From Antedon mediterranea (lineage: Eukaryota > Echinodermata > Crinoidea > Comatulida > Antedonidae), in the NCBI RefSeq assembly GCF_964355755.1, contig NC_092671.1, forward strand, positions 8,445,001 through 8,505,000: a DNA stretch of 60,000 nucleotides, given 5' to 3'. The notes under the pieces are model-generated. The model saw only the letters and a program-made list of their open reading frames with translations, did not search any database and was not told where the DNA came from. Shown piece after piece: positions 37,261 through 49,500 of the stretch (position 1 is its first letter; every line of letters starts with the position of its first letter). A program made the position numbers and the translations under genes.

Positions 37261-39518
37261 TTGCATCTTCATGGTTTAAAACGATTACAAAAAATACAAA
37301 ATCATCACAATTTTAATTACATCAATCTTTTTATTTGATCACTTTAAAGAAGAGAGGAGAAATAAATACACGGTTCACTGTCTTATTTACAATATTTACA
37401 AAAGTTTACATAATTAATGCGTTGACAATACGAATAATGTAAGATCATCTAATGTATAATATCAAGTTTAAAAATGGTATAGGCTATAGAAAAAGCTACC
37501 TCACGGCAAAACGGTTATCTATTCTGACGAACGGAGGTAATTGATGTTTTATGTGAATACAAAAACATTGAATTTAATATTGTTACGGTTGTACGCGTGG
37601 TAAAATTAATTATAAGTCACAATAAATATGTTATAATTTTATGAAATATAGAATTCATTTGAATATAATTATTATTGTATTAATTATATTCTCAAATACC
37701 ATACACATCGGATAATGAACGTTATACTGACAATAGGTAACAAGGCTCTATAAAAGAATCAAATAGGAATTTTTACCGAAGTATTTTATATAAATTGCCA
37801 TACTCTTAAGATAAAATGACGGTTCCTAGAGAGTACAAAATATAAACATTGAATTTAAAGAAAGGCTGATTTAATTATCGGTATTTTGCCATTGGCATGG
37901 TCAGATAAACTTAATGTTAATAATACCAGCAGGTATAAAGGGAAGAAACATTCGTGGTACAGACCTACCAAGTACACCATACCCCTAAAGCCATATTTTT
38001 TGCGTTTTGAATCTTGTGACCTTGATAAAGCGGAACATTGGGGACTAAACAGATACCGCTTACCATAAAACTAGTGGAAATTAATAGGAAATTGAGTATC
38101 AATATACAATTTCCATATCACACCAACCAATTATAAAGCATTAATTTTACACACATTCGCAAGTTTCGTTTTATTTTATCCGATGTTCTAAATGTAGGCC
38201 TATGCAATGAATTATTCATTTATGCTAATATCTCATAAATATTCATACCTAAAGTTGGCACGAGTTGAGGTATCAGTAATTCCTTAATTGTATAATAATA
38301 ATACTTATTTTCAAATAAGAATTTTAAGTAATAATTTCGGAAATAGATTGATACATATTTTACGCTATATACAATTAAATATACGAAAGGACTTTACAAC
38401 TTAGTACTGAATTAAGAACCTACCACTAATTCTAAAGTGAAAGATAAATATCGATAGAACAATTCATTTAATATCTTCAAAATTACAAAATGGTACTCCG
38501 GACGTACAGTTATAATCATTCCATAAGAGCATTACGATACTGTAGTATTTTTTATTAAATTTGCATAGGTTCGTTTATACTATTTAATTAATCATTTTAT
38601 TTGTTTGTCTCAAAATTATACTAAGAATTCAAGAAATACTTTATTCAAATCTTACCCGTGTTACCAATTACAACGTCGTTAAAACATTTAAAAGCATTCT
38701 TTAAAACTAACATTTTTCTAAGGAAGGTCACATTAAATACCTTTTAATGAGTTATTGAATTAAAATCACTGTGTTCACTAATTACGTATCGACATGGCTT
38801 ATTTTTAAGGACATTTTAGAGATTATTTTTAAGGACTTTTTTTTAGCAAAGAGCCAACTCTAAATGTATACTAGCTGATGTCAAGATAAGATCGATATCA
38901 GAACTACAATTTACTGGCAAATTTACCTATTTAGTCTCTTTGATAGCTTTCATAAGTTTCATATTTTGTAAACTATGCTAACTATAAAAATCGTCAACTT
39001 TACTATAAATATGCCTAAAACTTACTGTTTAATTTGCTGGTTTGAATCTTAATAAAATCTTTCCTTTTGAATGATCTTAATTTGGGCCTACAATTTTGAA
39101 TTAGAAAATGTAACATTCATGCCACTGTAACAACAACAAAATAACCGAAGTCTATTTTTCTAACATTAAATGTTTTACTCCTCTGTGATTTTGTTGTTTG
39201 TTCAGGCATAATACAAATTCATTATTAATACGAAGTTTCCTATAAAGGTGTTCTTATTTTGTATATAAATAAGTAGCGGATTATGAATTTATTCTGTAAA
39301 CAATTCCTGTAAATCTATACATCTATTGGTAAGTTTTATTTCTTCTTCATTCTTTTTTAAACAAACACTTGTTTCTAGTTATGTTACATACTAAATGTTC
39401 AACAGTACTGTTTTACAGTACTGTTTCTATATCTACAATAAATAACACTACTTTCAAAAGCTTACTAAACCTCCATCAGCAATAGTTGCATCAAGAAGTA
39501 CATTACCATGTGCTACAT
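37261..39518. other. AT-rich intergenic block
   Basis: I see no gene, clear repeat or regulatory structure here. Confidence 0.5.
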
Positions 39519-39967
39519 TTTTGTACTAGACCTAGTGTATTTTCTTAATATTTTCGTGAAAAAATGTATTTTCGTACTTTTTTCGTACAACTGTATTTTC
39601 GTACTTTTTTGTACATCTGCATTTTCGTACCTTTTTCTTACAAGTTTCGTAGCATTTTCGTACTGCTGTATTTCGTACTGCTGTATTTCGTACTGTACAG
39701 TATGTTCGTATTTTGTTTCCATTAACTATAATATGGATCTCCGTCCTCAAGGATTTTCATATATTCAAGGATTTTAAATTTTGTTGACATGGGATAATAG
39801 GTTTTCAATCTAAATTAATTATTGAGTTTAGTTCTCAGTTTATTGGCCTTCTCGGAGCTATAATTATGTTGTATCTTTATCAAGTATCTACAACAGGCAC
39901 ATTTTCGTACTAGATCTAGCCTACTGTATTTTCTTAATATTTTCGTAAAACTGTATTTTCGTACAAG
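39519..39967. repeat. Irregular TATTTTCGTAC repeat cluster and duplicated segment
   Basis: About ten copies of (T)GTATTTTCGTAC or GCTGTATTTCGTACT lie at 39519-39715. The start, TTTGTACTAGACCTAG then TATTTTCTTAATATTTTCGT, recurs at 39903-39967. Open frames on both strands here are artefacts of this low-complexity sequence. Confidence 0.75.
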
Positions 39968-40443
39968 TCACTAGGTAAAATATTAGTAGGCTTAACAACA
40001 ATAAAAATAATAATAATATTATGTAGTAAATTAATAAAATTCCATTTTTACACACATGATAGAAATATAATTAATATACAAAAATGACAAAGAATATGAT
40101 ACATTAATGGGAACCAAATATTGCATTTAAATATTTCGGGATTTTAAACTTTATGTCTCAATTGATACGGTACTGGTGCTCGTTCATTTGATACAGGAGT
40201 TATAATCCTTAATTCAGATTCAGAACGTGCAGAAATATACTCCTTCCATACAACGTTTGTTTGACTTTTTAATATAACATATATAAAAACAATCTTAATT
40301 GTACACATTCATAATGTTGGCAAATATACCCAGTTCTTTGTTGAATACTTAAACGTAAACAAATCTTAGCTGCTTTTAATTGTGTTATAATTAAATAACA
40401 TCATAATCTGGAACCATAAGTATTAGGAATTGAATGGTGGTTT

Positions 40444-40571
40444 TCAGCATACGCACATTCCATCGGCTGTTGCTTTCTTGGGTGATGTGATGGCTTTGCC
40501 TTTATTTGGAGTTATACTTTCAACAATAAGGGACAAACAGTCAAGACTTGATGTACTTGTACAATGGTATC
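40444..40571 (-). CDS. MyoD: MyoD-family gene exon 3: helix III and C-terminus
   Basis: Terminal coding exon with acceptor TTAATTGCAG at 40572. It opens with the last two bases of a Gly codon and ends at TGA (40446-40444). It encodes [20 protein letters not shown] and then a Ser/Lys/Ala-rich tail ending MCVC. The Ser-Leu-Asp-Cys-Leu and Ile-Val-Glu-x-Ile positions are the conserved amphipathic helix III of MRFs (SSLDCLSSIVERI in vertebrate MyoD), a region tied to chromatin remodelling at silent muscle genes. The tail after helix III is much shorter than in vertebrate MyoD, with no C-terminal YQVL-type end. Candidate polyadenylation signals lie downstream on the minus strand: ATTAAA at 40380-40375 and AATAAA at 39844-39839. 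Confidence 0.92.
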
Positions 40572-43500
40572 CTGCAATTAACAATAAATATAAATAATGT
40601 TTTAATAGCTTATCATTAACACTTTTGTATAAATGAGGGGCCAACCTACAATTGAATTATAATGTAATAAAGAATAAAGATCTGTTTCTGAACTATCGCA
40701 TAAAAGCAAAAATATGAATTTTATTATTTTTCAGGTCTAAATTATCATAGAATATAAAATCTTTCGATAAGCTAGCATATTGTTTAAAAAATTATTTAAA
40801 AAAAAAAAAACATTTTGTTTTAAATATTCTTTATTTTTTATTTATTCAACTTCTCACTAATGTACATTGGTGAAGGAAGCAAACACCTCTAAAACGGTCC
40901 AGTCCCAATTGCACAGTGGTTTTTGTGTCATAGAAGTAATAAAGTCAAAATATAGCGTATGACACTCGAATATACATTGTTAACATTTCTATAATCTATT
41001 TAGTTTGGGATATTACTAAATGCAATAATAATGAAACTTATTTTACAGGCAATAAATTGCATAATACAAGGCCGTAACTGTATTTTTATTTCTTAATTCA
41101 TTCTTATGATATTAAGTGGACAGAGGAAATAATCAAATGATAACTAATTTAAAATGTGCTATATTAATTTATTACAAGAAGGACGCGTTAATTTATACGT
41201 GAAAACAATGACAAAATATTTTAATTGAATTTAAGACGTCCTGGACGAAACAAAGTCAATGGTTACATAAAAATAGTCGTTAACTTTTTGCGCGAAATAA
41301 TCTTCTACACAAACAAACACCGAATGTGCGCGAAAGTTTTTGTTTTCTAATTATCATCTTATCTTTTCGATATAGCAATTTATTTCCAGATTTGCATGCA
41401 TCACAATGTCAATTATGATTTTATTTTGATCAACTGTAATTTACTTTATGGATGAACCAACATGGTTAAACATATTTTGTTGGAATAAGATGTATGAAAC
41501 TAAACTATCAGACAAAATTGAATTGAGTTACGAATCAGATAAATATCACTGTATCCATTGTTGAAGGATTACGATTAATGTAAGCCATAACATGTAACCA
41601 CGTCGAACCATACTGTACTAAACTAGGCCTACATTCGTATTTGATCTTCATATTTACGAGTGTTGTCTAAAAGTATTTTTATTACAATGAAATATGTAAA
41701 ACATTAAAAACGTCAAAGTTTACCGAATGGAATTGTAATGTTATTATTTCCAAATGAACATCCAGTGAGTAAAATGCGGTTCGTAAACTACATGTTTTAT
41801 GTTTCCATGGAAACATTTAACGGTTACGTATGTCTCTATACCCAAATTTGCATGCGCTTAATCAATCGACTATTGAGACATTATTACCAATACTTTTTAA
41901 GTGATTATCTATCCAATTTAATTAATTTAATTTCCTGAGAGTCTTCTTACGGTTTTCTCATTCAAGCACCCACAAAATAATTCATTACTGCATAAAACGT
42001 ATTTATGAGTATTTACTGGTCCATTGTGGTGTACATCTTGATCTTACAACCAACAAGGGAGTGATTTGGCGGCAAAACGTGGGGTGCTTAGACCGGCCTG
42101 GCGGCGCTTAGAATTTGTGATTGTCCCGCTAACCCCAATTGGCTAGTCATTACGAATGACAATAAAGAAAGTACTGGTATCTTTCGGTATTATTGGAACT
42201 GTATGATTAACATACCATCCGGATTGGCGTCTGTTTGTTTTGGGGCGGTTTTCGAAACGTTCTTAAAGAGCCATCAACGTCGTTTTGCGTTTAATGTTAG
42301 GCAAACTAATCATCTATCAATGTCAACATGTTTACCTGGCTATATATCCGTGCTTATCAAACCAAAGGCCATGATTTTTTTTTTAACTTCATGTGATTTT
42401 GTTTTGATAAAAGAATATGTAAACAGTTTAGGCAGAGACATCTGCAGTTAGAAAAATGTTGCAGATTGTCATCTGTGAATTGGCAGTCTGTTATTTATGA
42501 TTGTCAACAAGGGATTTACACCAATGGGACATGAACTTTTTAAACATAATTGTAATTGTAATGTACAAGGAAAAAATGAAAACATCGATGTTTGATTTAA
42601 GTGGTAAGGTGTGTGATGTATGAAGACGGAATCAAAGATCTAAGTGAATCGTCACAAACACGCACGCGCACGTAAAGCCTGTTTTTCCTGTCGACGTTAT
42701 TCGACGCTATCGTTAACAATAATCGGCGATCTTCTACGTAAACATTGAAATGTTAACGATTTACAGGAAAAGGTACCCGCTATCATTATCATTTCAACTT
42801 GATCGTTTACAAACGATCAACGACGATTGCGTAGAATAACGTCGACAGGAAAACAGGCTTAAGTTACACGCTGCTACTGCGACACGGTGAATCGACTAAA
42901 TACTCAGTAACAATAAGAACGAAAATATCAAAATAAGTTATTACCTCCGCCAAGGAGGTTATATTTTCTAATGTGAACCTACGAACCTAAAATATCGTAA
43001 CCGTCACATCAAGCAGGTACCACCAAAATGATGACGTCATGCCATGAATAATATCAAACGCTATATTATTAATAATGACGTATCCTACACTATAAGTGAC
43101 GTCAGAGAATCGTTCTAATGGTCCCCAAGTTATTAGACTCATTATACATTAGAAACATACATGTGATGGTGCTCACCATAAGAGGATGCCACATCGTAAT
43201 TGTCTCCGTAATGATGTAATTTATCCGAAGATGAGTAAGAACCGGGACTACTGCTCTCTGTCTGTAATTCAGAAGAAAAGTACAATTATTAAAGTGGAAT
43301 ATAGACTTTACTATGGCATATATAAATACATACTATTAAAACATGATTATATGAATGCCCCTGTAGTTAGGATGAAATATAATGTACCTGGTAATTGTAC
43401 TGTATCTACACAGAGGACAGAAGAGAGAAGTACTTATTAAAACTTATAAATAGCTATAAATAGGACTTATAATAAAATTGTAAAATATCGATATTTAATA

Positions 43501-46500
43501 ATAGGTAAAATACCATTAATTTTAATTGACAAGACAGCATTGCCATACAGTGAAAATAATTATTAAAAGATGTTATAATTTCAATTTAATAATGAAAACA
43601 ACAGGATTTTAATAATACCTCATAAATACATTAGTGTATGATGACAGGTGCTAAACAGACCTCAATTATCCGATAATTATTTACAAAATTAATTATAAAT
43701 AATCATTTCTGTTGTTTAATTTGATTCCATGCATTTATCGCTGGAAACAAATTTGTGAGTTCACAAACGCCGTTTTATACACATGCGAAACTTTGAGGCA
43801 ATATATTTTCTATAACCATAAAATAATTCGTTCTCAAATGTTATCATTTATTTATATATTGAATCAATTGTATAAAATAGTTGCTTGAAATAATATATAC
43901 CGTATATCTAATACATTTGAACAAACATCCAATAAATACAATTTATTTTGTGGATTCGTATGATGCTTGCAACTGTTACAATAAAAGTAATAGTTAAACA
44001 ATAACAACGATTATCAATTTTCTCATTAAAAATTAACTACCTTAGTTATGAACATTACGTCATTTGTAAGAGTGACCATGAGTAAAATAAACTTGTCTTT
44101 AACAGGTGTTTCGCGAGTGAGTGTAAATTGAAGCCCGTGTGGACACACAGTTGTTCCTGGATATAGTCTTATCTTCCTCGCGATTTGACGAAAACTTCTT
44201 TAAACTTGGTTCAAACTAACGCAGTGGGGTACGCACAAGTAGGCCTACTGTATTGTAGACAACCTACTTGGGTCACGTTTAAGTCTTTGTGCTTCCTAGT
44301 GGGGACCAGGCTTTGAACAACACTTTTATATTAAGGAACACGAAAATGTTTATACAGTAAATAGTATCTGATGATACATTCATAATTCCGAGAATGGGAA
44401 AATATACCGGATAATAGGCCACAAAACGGATATCTGTATACAATAACGGTAAACTTATTAAGTTTTTTATGTCCCAACGAATACCGCAACTTTCCATTTT
44501 TGTTTCAAAGGTCTTCTTAAAAATCGTAAACAGAATTCAAAATCGAATTGGTTAAAACTATATTACCTTATTAATTTGATTTGATGTTGGCATATAAGCC
44601 CATAAACGCCAGACACATTGCTTCAAATCGTTGGAAAGTCTACCTGAATTATCACAAATACTACTGCTGTATAATATAGGGCATTTACAAAGGATTGCTT
44701 TATTTCAAGTGGCAAGATTTAAAAAACGATACAGTAGTTTTGAAATAATCACATAATCATATTTTACAACGAACTCTTTAACAGAAAACAATTAAATTTA
44801 AGCATTTACAAGACATGAATTTCCAACTAATAAAAGAACGCTTTAGTTAACAAGCTCCCTAGCCGTTAAGGGAATTCATTCAGTCGATGTGTAGTTAAAA
44901 ATCATATAAGTGAGATATTATCAACTTGAGCATGTTCAACTATTGGCCATTTTTACACAAGGTCTAAAGAAATATAATTTTACAATTTCCCGCGCGGCGA
45001 TTAAAATCAGACGAGACGAAGCATATGTCTGTGTTAATCGAAAGTGGTAAATCTATTTTATTTTCAATGTTTACTCAAAGGTCTTGTCAATTTGTAACTC
45101 AATTTCCATCAAGTCTAAAGGGGCAATAATGACCCGCCTGTATTTTTTCATAAGAGAAAATGTTTTAGAAATTTAAGATGTGATTTCTAATGCCTTATCA
45201 ACTTGATTCGAAACTAATTGGGCGAGTATTTACATAAACTGTAATCTAATTATGTTTGTAAATTGACTGAAGAATGGTAAATTAATTAATAAATTTTAAA
45301 CGTAATTATAATAATGTTAAACGATTGTTTGTTTTTTCATTATATTATATACATTATAATTGTAGGCCTATAATGTTTTTTCTGCGATCCAGGACAACAT
45401 ATTTAATTAATGTACAGAAGGCATTACTAACGGTTTGTTAATTGCGAATGTTTCAAAACAATCACTGTATACCGTAATGAAGAATGTCCTTGTATGTAAC
45501 CATGCAAAAAAGGTACCGAGGTCTGACGGGAAAATCCAATGCCAGACACAATTACCCTAATTATCCTTGTATAACGTACCTTGTGAAATGTCAAAGGAAG
45601 GCGTCACTATTTAAATAATTGCAAAAATTATAAATTTACTAATATCTGTGTTTCATTTTCCAGATGAGAAACATACGTTCTCAACAAAACCAGATTAATC
45701 TATTTTTAACAAAAATGTTCACAGTTTTCCAACATATTAGGATACTCTTTTATACAACTAATGATGTTTGTTTACAAAGATATCTAATAATAACCTTAAC
45801 ATACCTACTTCATTCATAAATTTGTTTATGCCGTATTTCAAAAAATATATCATCAGCTATGGAAGATTTATTTAAAGGAAATATTAAGTATTATTCGTAG
45901 AACTAAGATGACATAGGACTAATTTATATGTTTTAAATCCTGTCTTGCAACTATGTCTTGAACTTTCCGTCAGGAATGACGTCACCAGGCACAAAAGTAA
46001 GGTTTTAATCTCTTTAATTATTTTGAAATCCGATGAAACTTTTCACCATTTAGAAAGTTTGCGAAAGCATTATTACATTTTTTCCATGGAACAACTCAAC
46101 AATATCAGGGAAGAGTTAAGTAGGGCCCAATCAAATCAAAATTTTTTTTAACAGTAATGACCGTTCGTTAATTACTAAAGTCACTTTAATTGACATTTTT
46201 ATGAACTATTATGCTTATGCTATAATAAACAATGTAATAGATTTGATACTACTAATATAGTGTTTGGATTGTTGATTAGGACCTAATGACACTAAAGTAT
46301 TACCGTATTAGCTATCAGCCTTTTTCTTTTGTACGCTGCACTTCCTTCGTAGTATTTTATCGATATTCCTTGCATATACTATTATTACACCCCTTGATAC
46401 AAATCCAGACAAAATGAAATCCTGGATGCCGGGCTAGAACAAAGGAGTTGGGCCAAGTTGGTTGCGTGCATTACCTTCACGATCGACCGGGACGCGGACG

Positions 46501-49500
46501 TCGTTCACGAACCAAACCGTAAACATCCCGTTGTTGTAAGCCTAGAGTAGGCAATTGAAACAATCGATTTTCCGGTGTGTGCCAAAATAAGAAAAAAACA
46601 TCACCAGAGAGGGGTTAATGAACAGGTATGGTAAATTAGTATATTGTCGAAGTGACGCTAATTTCGTTGACTTATGGACGTCCTTAAACCACTTCCCTAT
46701 ACTCCAGGGAAGTCCGATAAGAAGCTTTAAAATGTGATCCTTTTTTAAACATTTTAATTGATTACTATAGGATTTAAAAATTGCAATCCATGAATCGGGG
46801 AATTGTGACGGGTGAGAGGTACATTTTACTTAGCACATGGTAAAGCAATCGGAAACCATGGTAATAAAGATGATTTAAGCCGCACTTTTGACAAACGTAT
46901 TATAGTTTTTGTGGTGGAACCCACTATGTTGCGTCACGTGCAATTTGAGCTAATGTTACTGTTACGCTGGTCTTGGGACTTTGGGAATAGGCTAAATAGT
47001 TAAATAAAATTACAATTTCATCAAATATTAAGAAATTAGCTTTAGTTACTGAAGAGAATATTTGAAGAGTTTATGACGACACTAACTTTTGGATTGCATT
47101 TTTTACTCACAATAAATATGCCTATCATCATAATATCTGTGCATGTTTCTAATGCCTTAGCTTACGGTATCTATAGTCTTGAAAAGTGAGGGGGGAATTC
47201 CCTAGAAAATAAGGAAATTTTAACAAATCGTATACTTACATAGACCCTGATAAAAAGTGTTAGATTGTTTTGTTAGGCTGTGAGAAAGTGAAGTACTTTG
47301 TCATCAACCACCATCTAAAACAGTGTGTGGAAAGTTAACATAAAATGGTTCTTTTGATATTTTACATTTCGGTTCCTAAACTATATGGTAACTTACAGTT
47401 TTCATAGGTTTCACAACAATAATAATGCTTATTGTTTCATGATTATTAGGCCTATCAGTAACTGTCGCATGTGTTAAAAGCATGACATTTGCATTTACAA
47501 TTTAATGAAAAGTTATGAATGGCCATAGAAAATTGTTTAAACATGCCATCAGAAGGCATAAACCAAATTACCTCTTCTGTCTTTTGTCAGTTTGGTGCAA
47601 TCATAATCAGCCATGTTAATTTAATAACACCAACTTCCTTGTGGAATATTGGCGCAAATTCTAAACTACAGATCCAGACGATAATCACAGTAGCACATGG
47701 AAGTTGCATCGACATTAAAGCGGCCAAAAAACAAAGAAAAGGAAAAAACGACTTCATATCAACTATTAATGTTCAGGATACAACATGATTGTTTTCAAAA
47801 TTTTAATGTAAAAACACTCGTTTAACTCTTAGAACTTAATCACCTTTGTTTTCCAATGTATAAACTCCTATTCTTGTTGAACAAGTTTAGATCAGAAAAG
47901 ACTTGACCAAAGTTAATGAAAGTCAAAGACCACTACAACTTTAGCCCACTTTAAACTAAAGTTCCAACTAAAAAAAAAAGTTAAACCTCTGACGTTCTGA
48001 TTACTCCTACAACCATATTCTAATAAAATAATCATTATATTAATATAGAAAAAATATAATTGAATTGAACCGATAACGTCACTATGAGTTAGTATGTGTA
48101 CACAATTTCAATGCTTGAACTTCAATGAAATCTTGGTGCGTCTCATTGAATGCATTATTTGTCATTTGATTTAAACGATGTAGATTTATTTATCCGTTGC
48201 CTGTTTTATACGAGGCCTCAGCCGCTTGTAGGATGTGTGGACGACATGTAAACACCAGCCCCTGCAATGAATTGGTTCCAAGGCCAGGCTCAGGAAACGA
48301 AGAATTTATTCAATTTTACAGTCAAGTAAGAAAACATTTATAAGGCTCAGTCATCGGGAATAAAAAAAAATATCTATTGATTTCCACGTGCGGGTCATTT
48401 ATGAGGTAGTAGTGTCATAAGGAATATGCTTGATATCAATCTGGTAAAAATAATGTGTTGAATAACTTTGAGCAAATTCTACCAGAATATATAAGGCATA
48501 TCTGATGCATTTCACACACACATGGTAATTTAACAAACATGCTTAATATGTTTCAAATAGTAGAAACGTGTTGAATTTTCCGAACAGGAAATACTTTTAC
48601 TCAACAGGCTCTCGAAAACTCAATAAACCGTAACGTAACAAGTATTAAACATCTATGGAAAAGTCTACACTCATCAGCTTCATGACACGATAAATCATAT
48701 CTTTTCAATTTTACTAGGTGTCTTTATATTGACAAGTATGTCATCGGTTTTTGCCTCCTAATCAACTGTAGTTTCCTGCTACACGTTGCTGAGTGGCCAG
48801 TTAACAACGCAGATCTTTTTTGAAGTGTTAAAAAGGAGGAAACAACCGAAGAAATTATAACTAATACAAAATATATTTATCAACTTACAACAAACAAGGC
48901 CTTATACGTGGCTGCAGTCGCGTGCTCAAATTTTAAATACGGTGTTCACCGACCAACCGACCGACATAGTGAGCTGTAGAGTCGCGTTGCACGCGACGCG
49001 ACGCGACTAGAGAGCGACAACAAGTTTTAAAAATTATCAATGGAAAAAGAGGAAAGATATTTCTATGGTTGTAATGTATAGGACCGATGAAATATTTCTG
49101 CAATATCTTCTTATTGAAGATTAGACCAATAAGTTACATATCCAGGAGGGGCGTTGAGAGTGTTCAATTAAGTTTAAGAGGACCCTGTGTATTTCCATAT
49201 TTCTTCTTAATGAATCAATCCCAATGAAGTTTATTTGGCATGGAAGAATTTCCTCGAATTATGTTATTACGAACGATAATATTGTGGGAAAATAATGATC
49301 AAAGTTAGCCTACTTAATTAGAATTTCGCAGGTATAGGCCTATAGCATCAGTACATGGTATTCGGCATAATGCACTCCAAATTAATATGATGTCAATCAA
49401 TAATGATGACAACATTGAAGAATATTTACTTCTTAACTTTTCTTCATTTTTATTTATGCTTTATGTTGTCCTTACCAAGAAGAAAACGTCCTCTAGTCCA

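Larger units (their letters stand above)
40572..46474 (-). other. Intron 2 of the MyoD-family gene (about 5.9 kb)
   Basis: Bounded by GTAATG and TTGCAG. It holds the Harbinger-like MITE at 42676-42859, a repeat fragment with a CCTCCGCC/GGAGG hairpin at 42946-42970, and a cluster of CRE-type sites at 43032-43104. A further TGACGTCA lies near 45966. Confidence 0.75.

Noticed and set aside
39508-39777. Overlapping ORFs on both strands
   Set aside because: Low-complexity TATTTTCGTAC repeat lacks stops on both strands.
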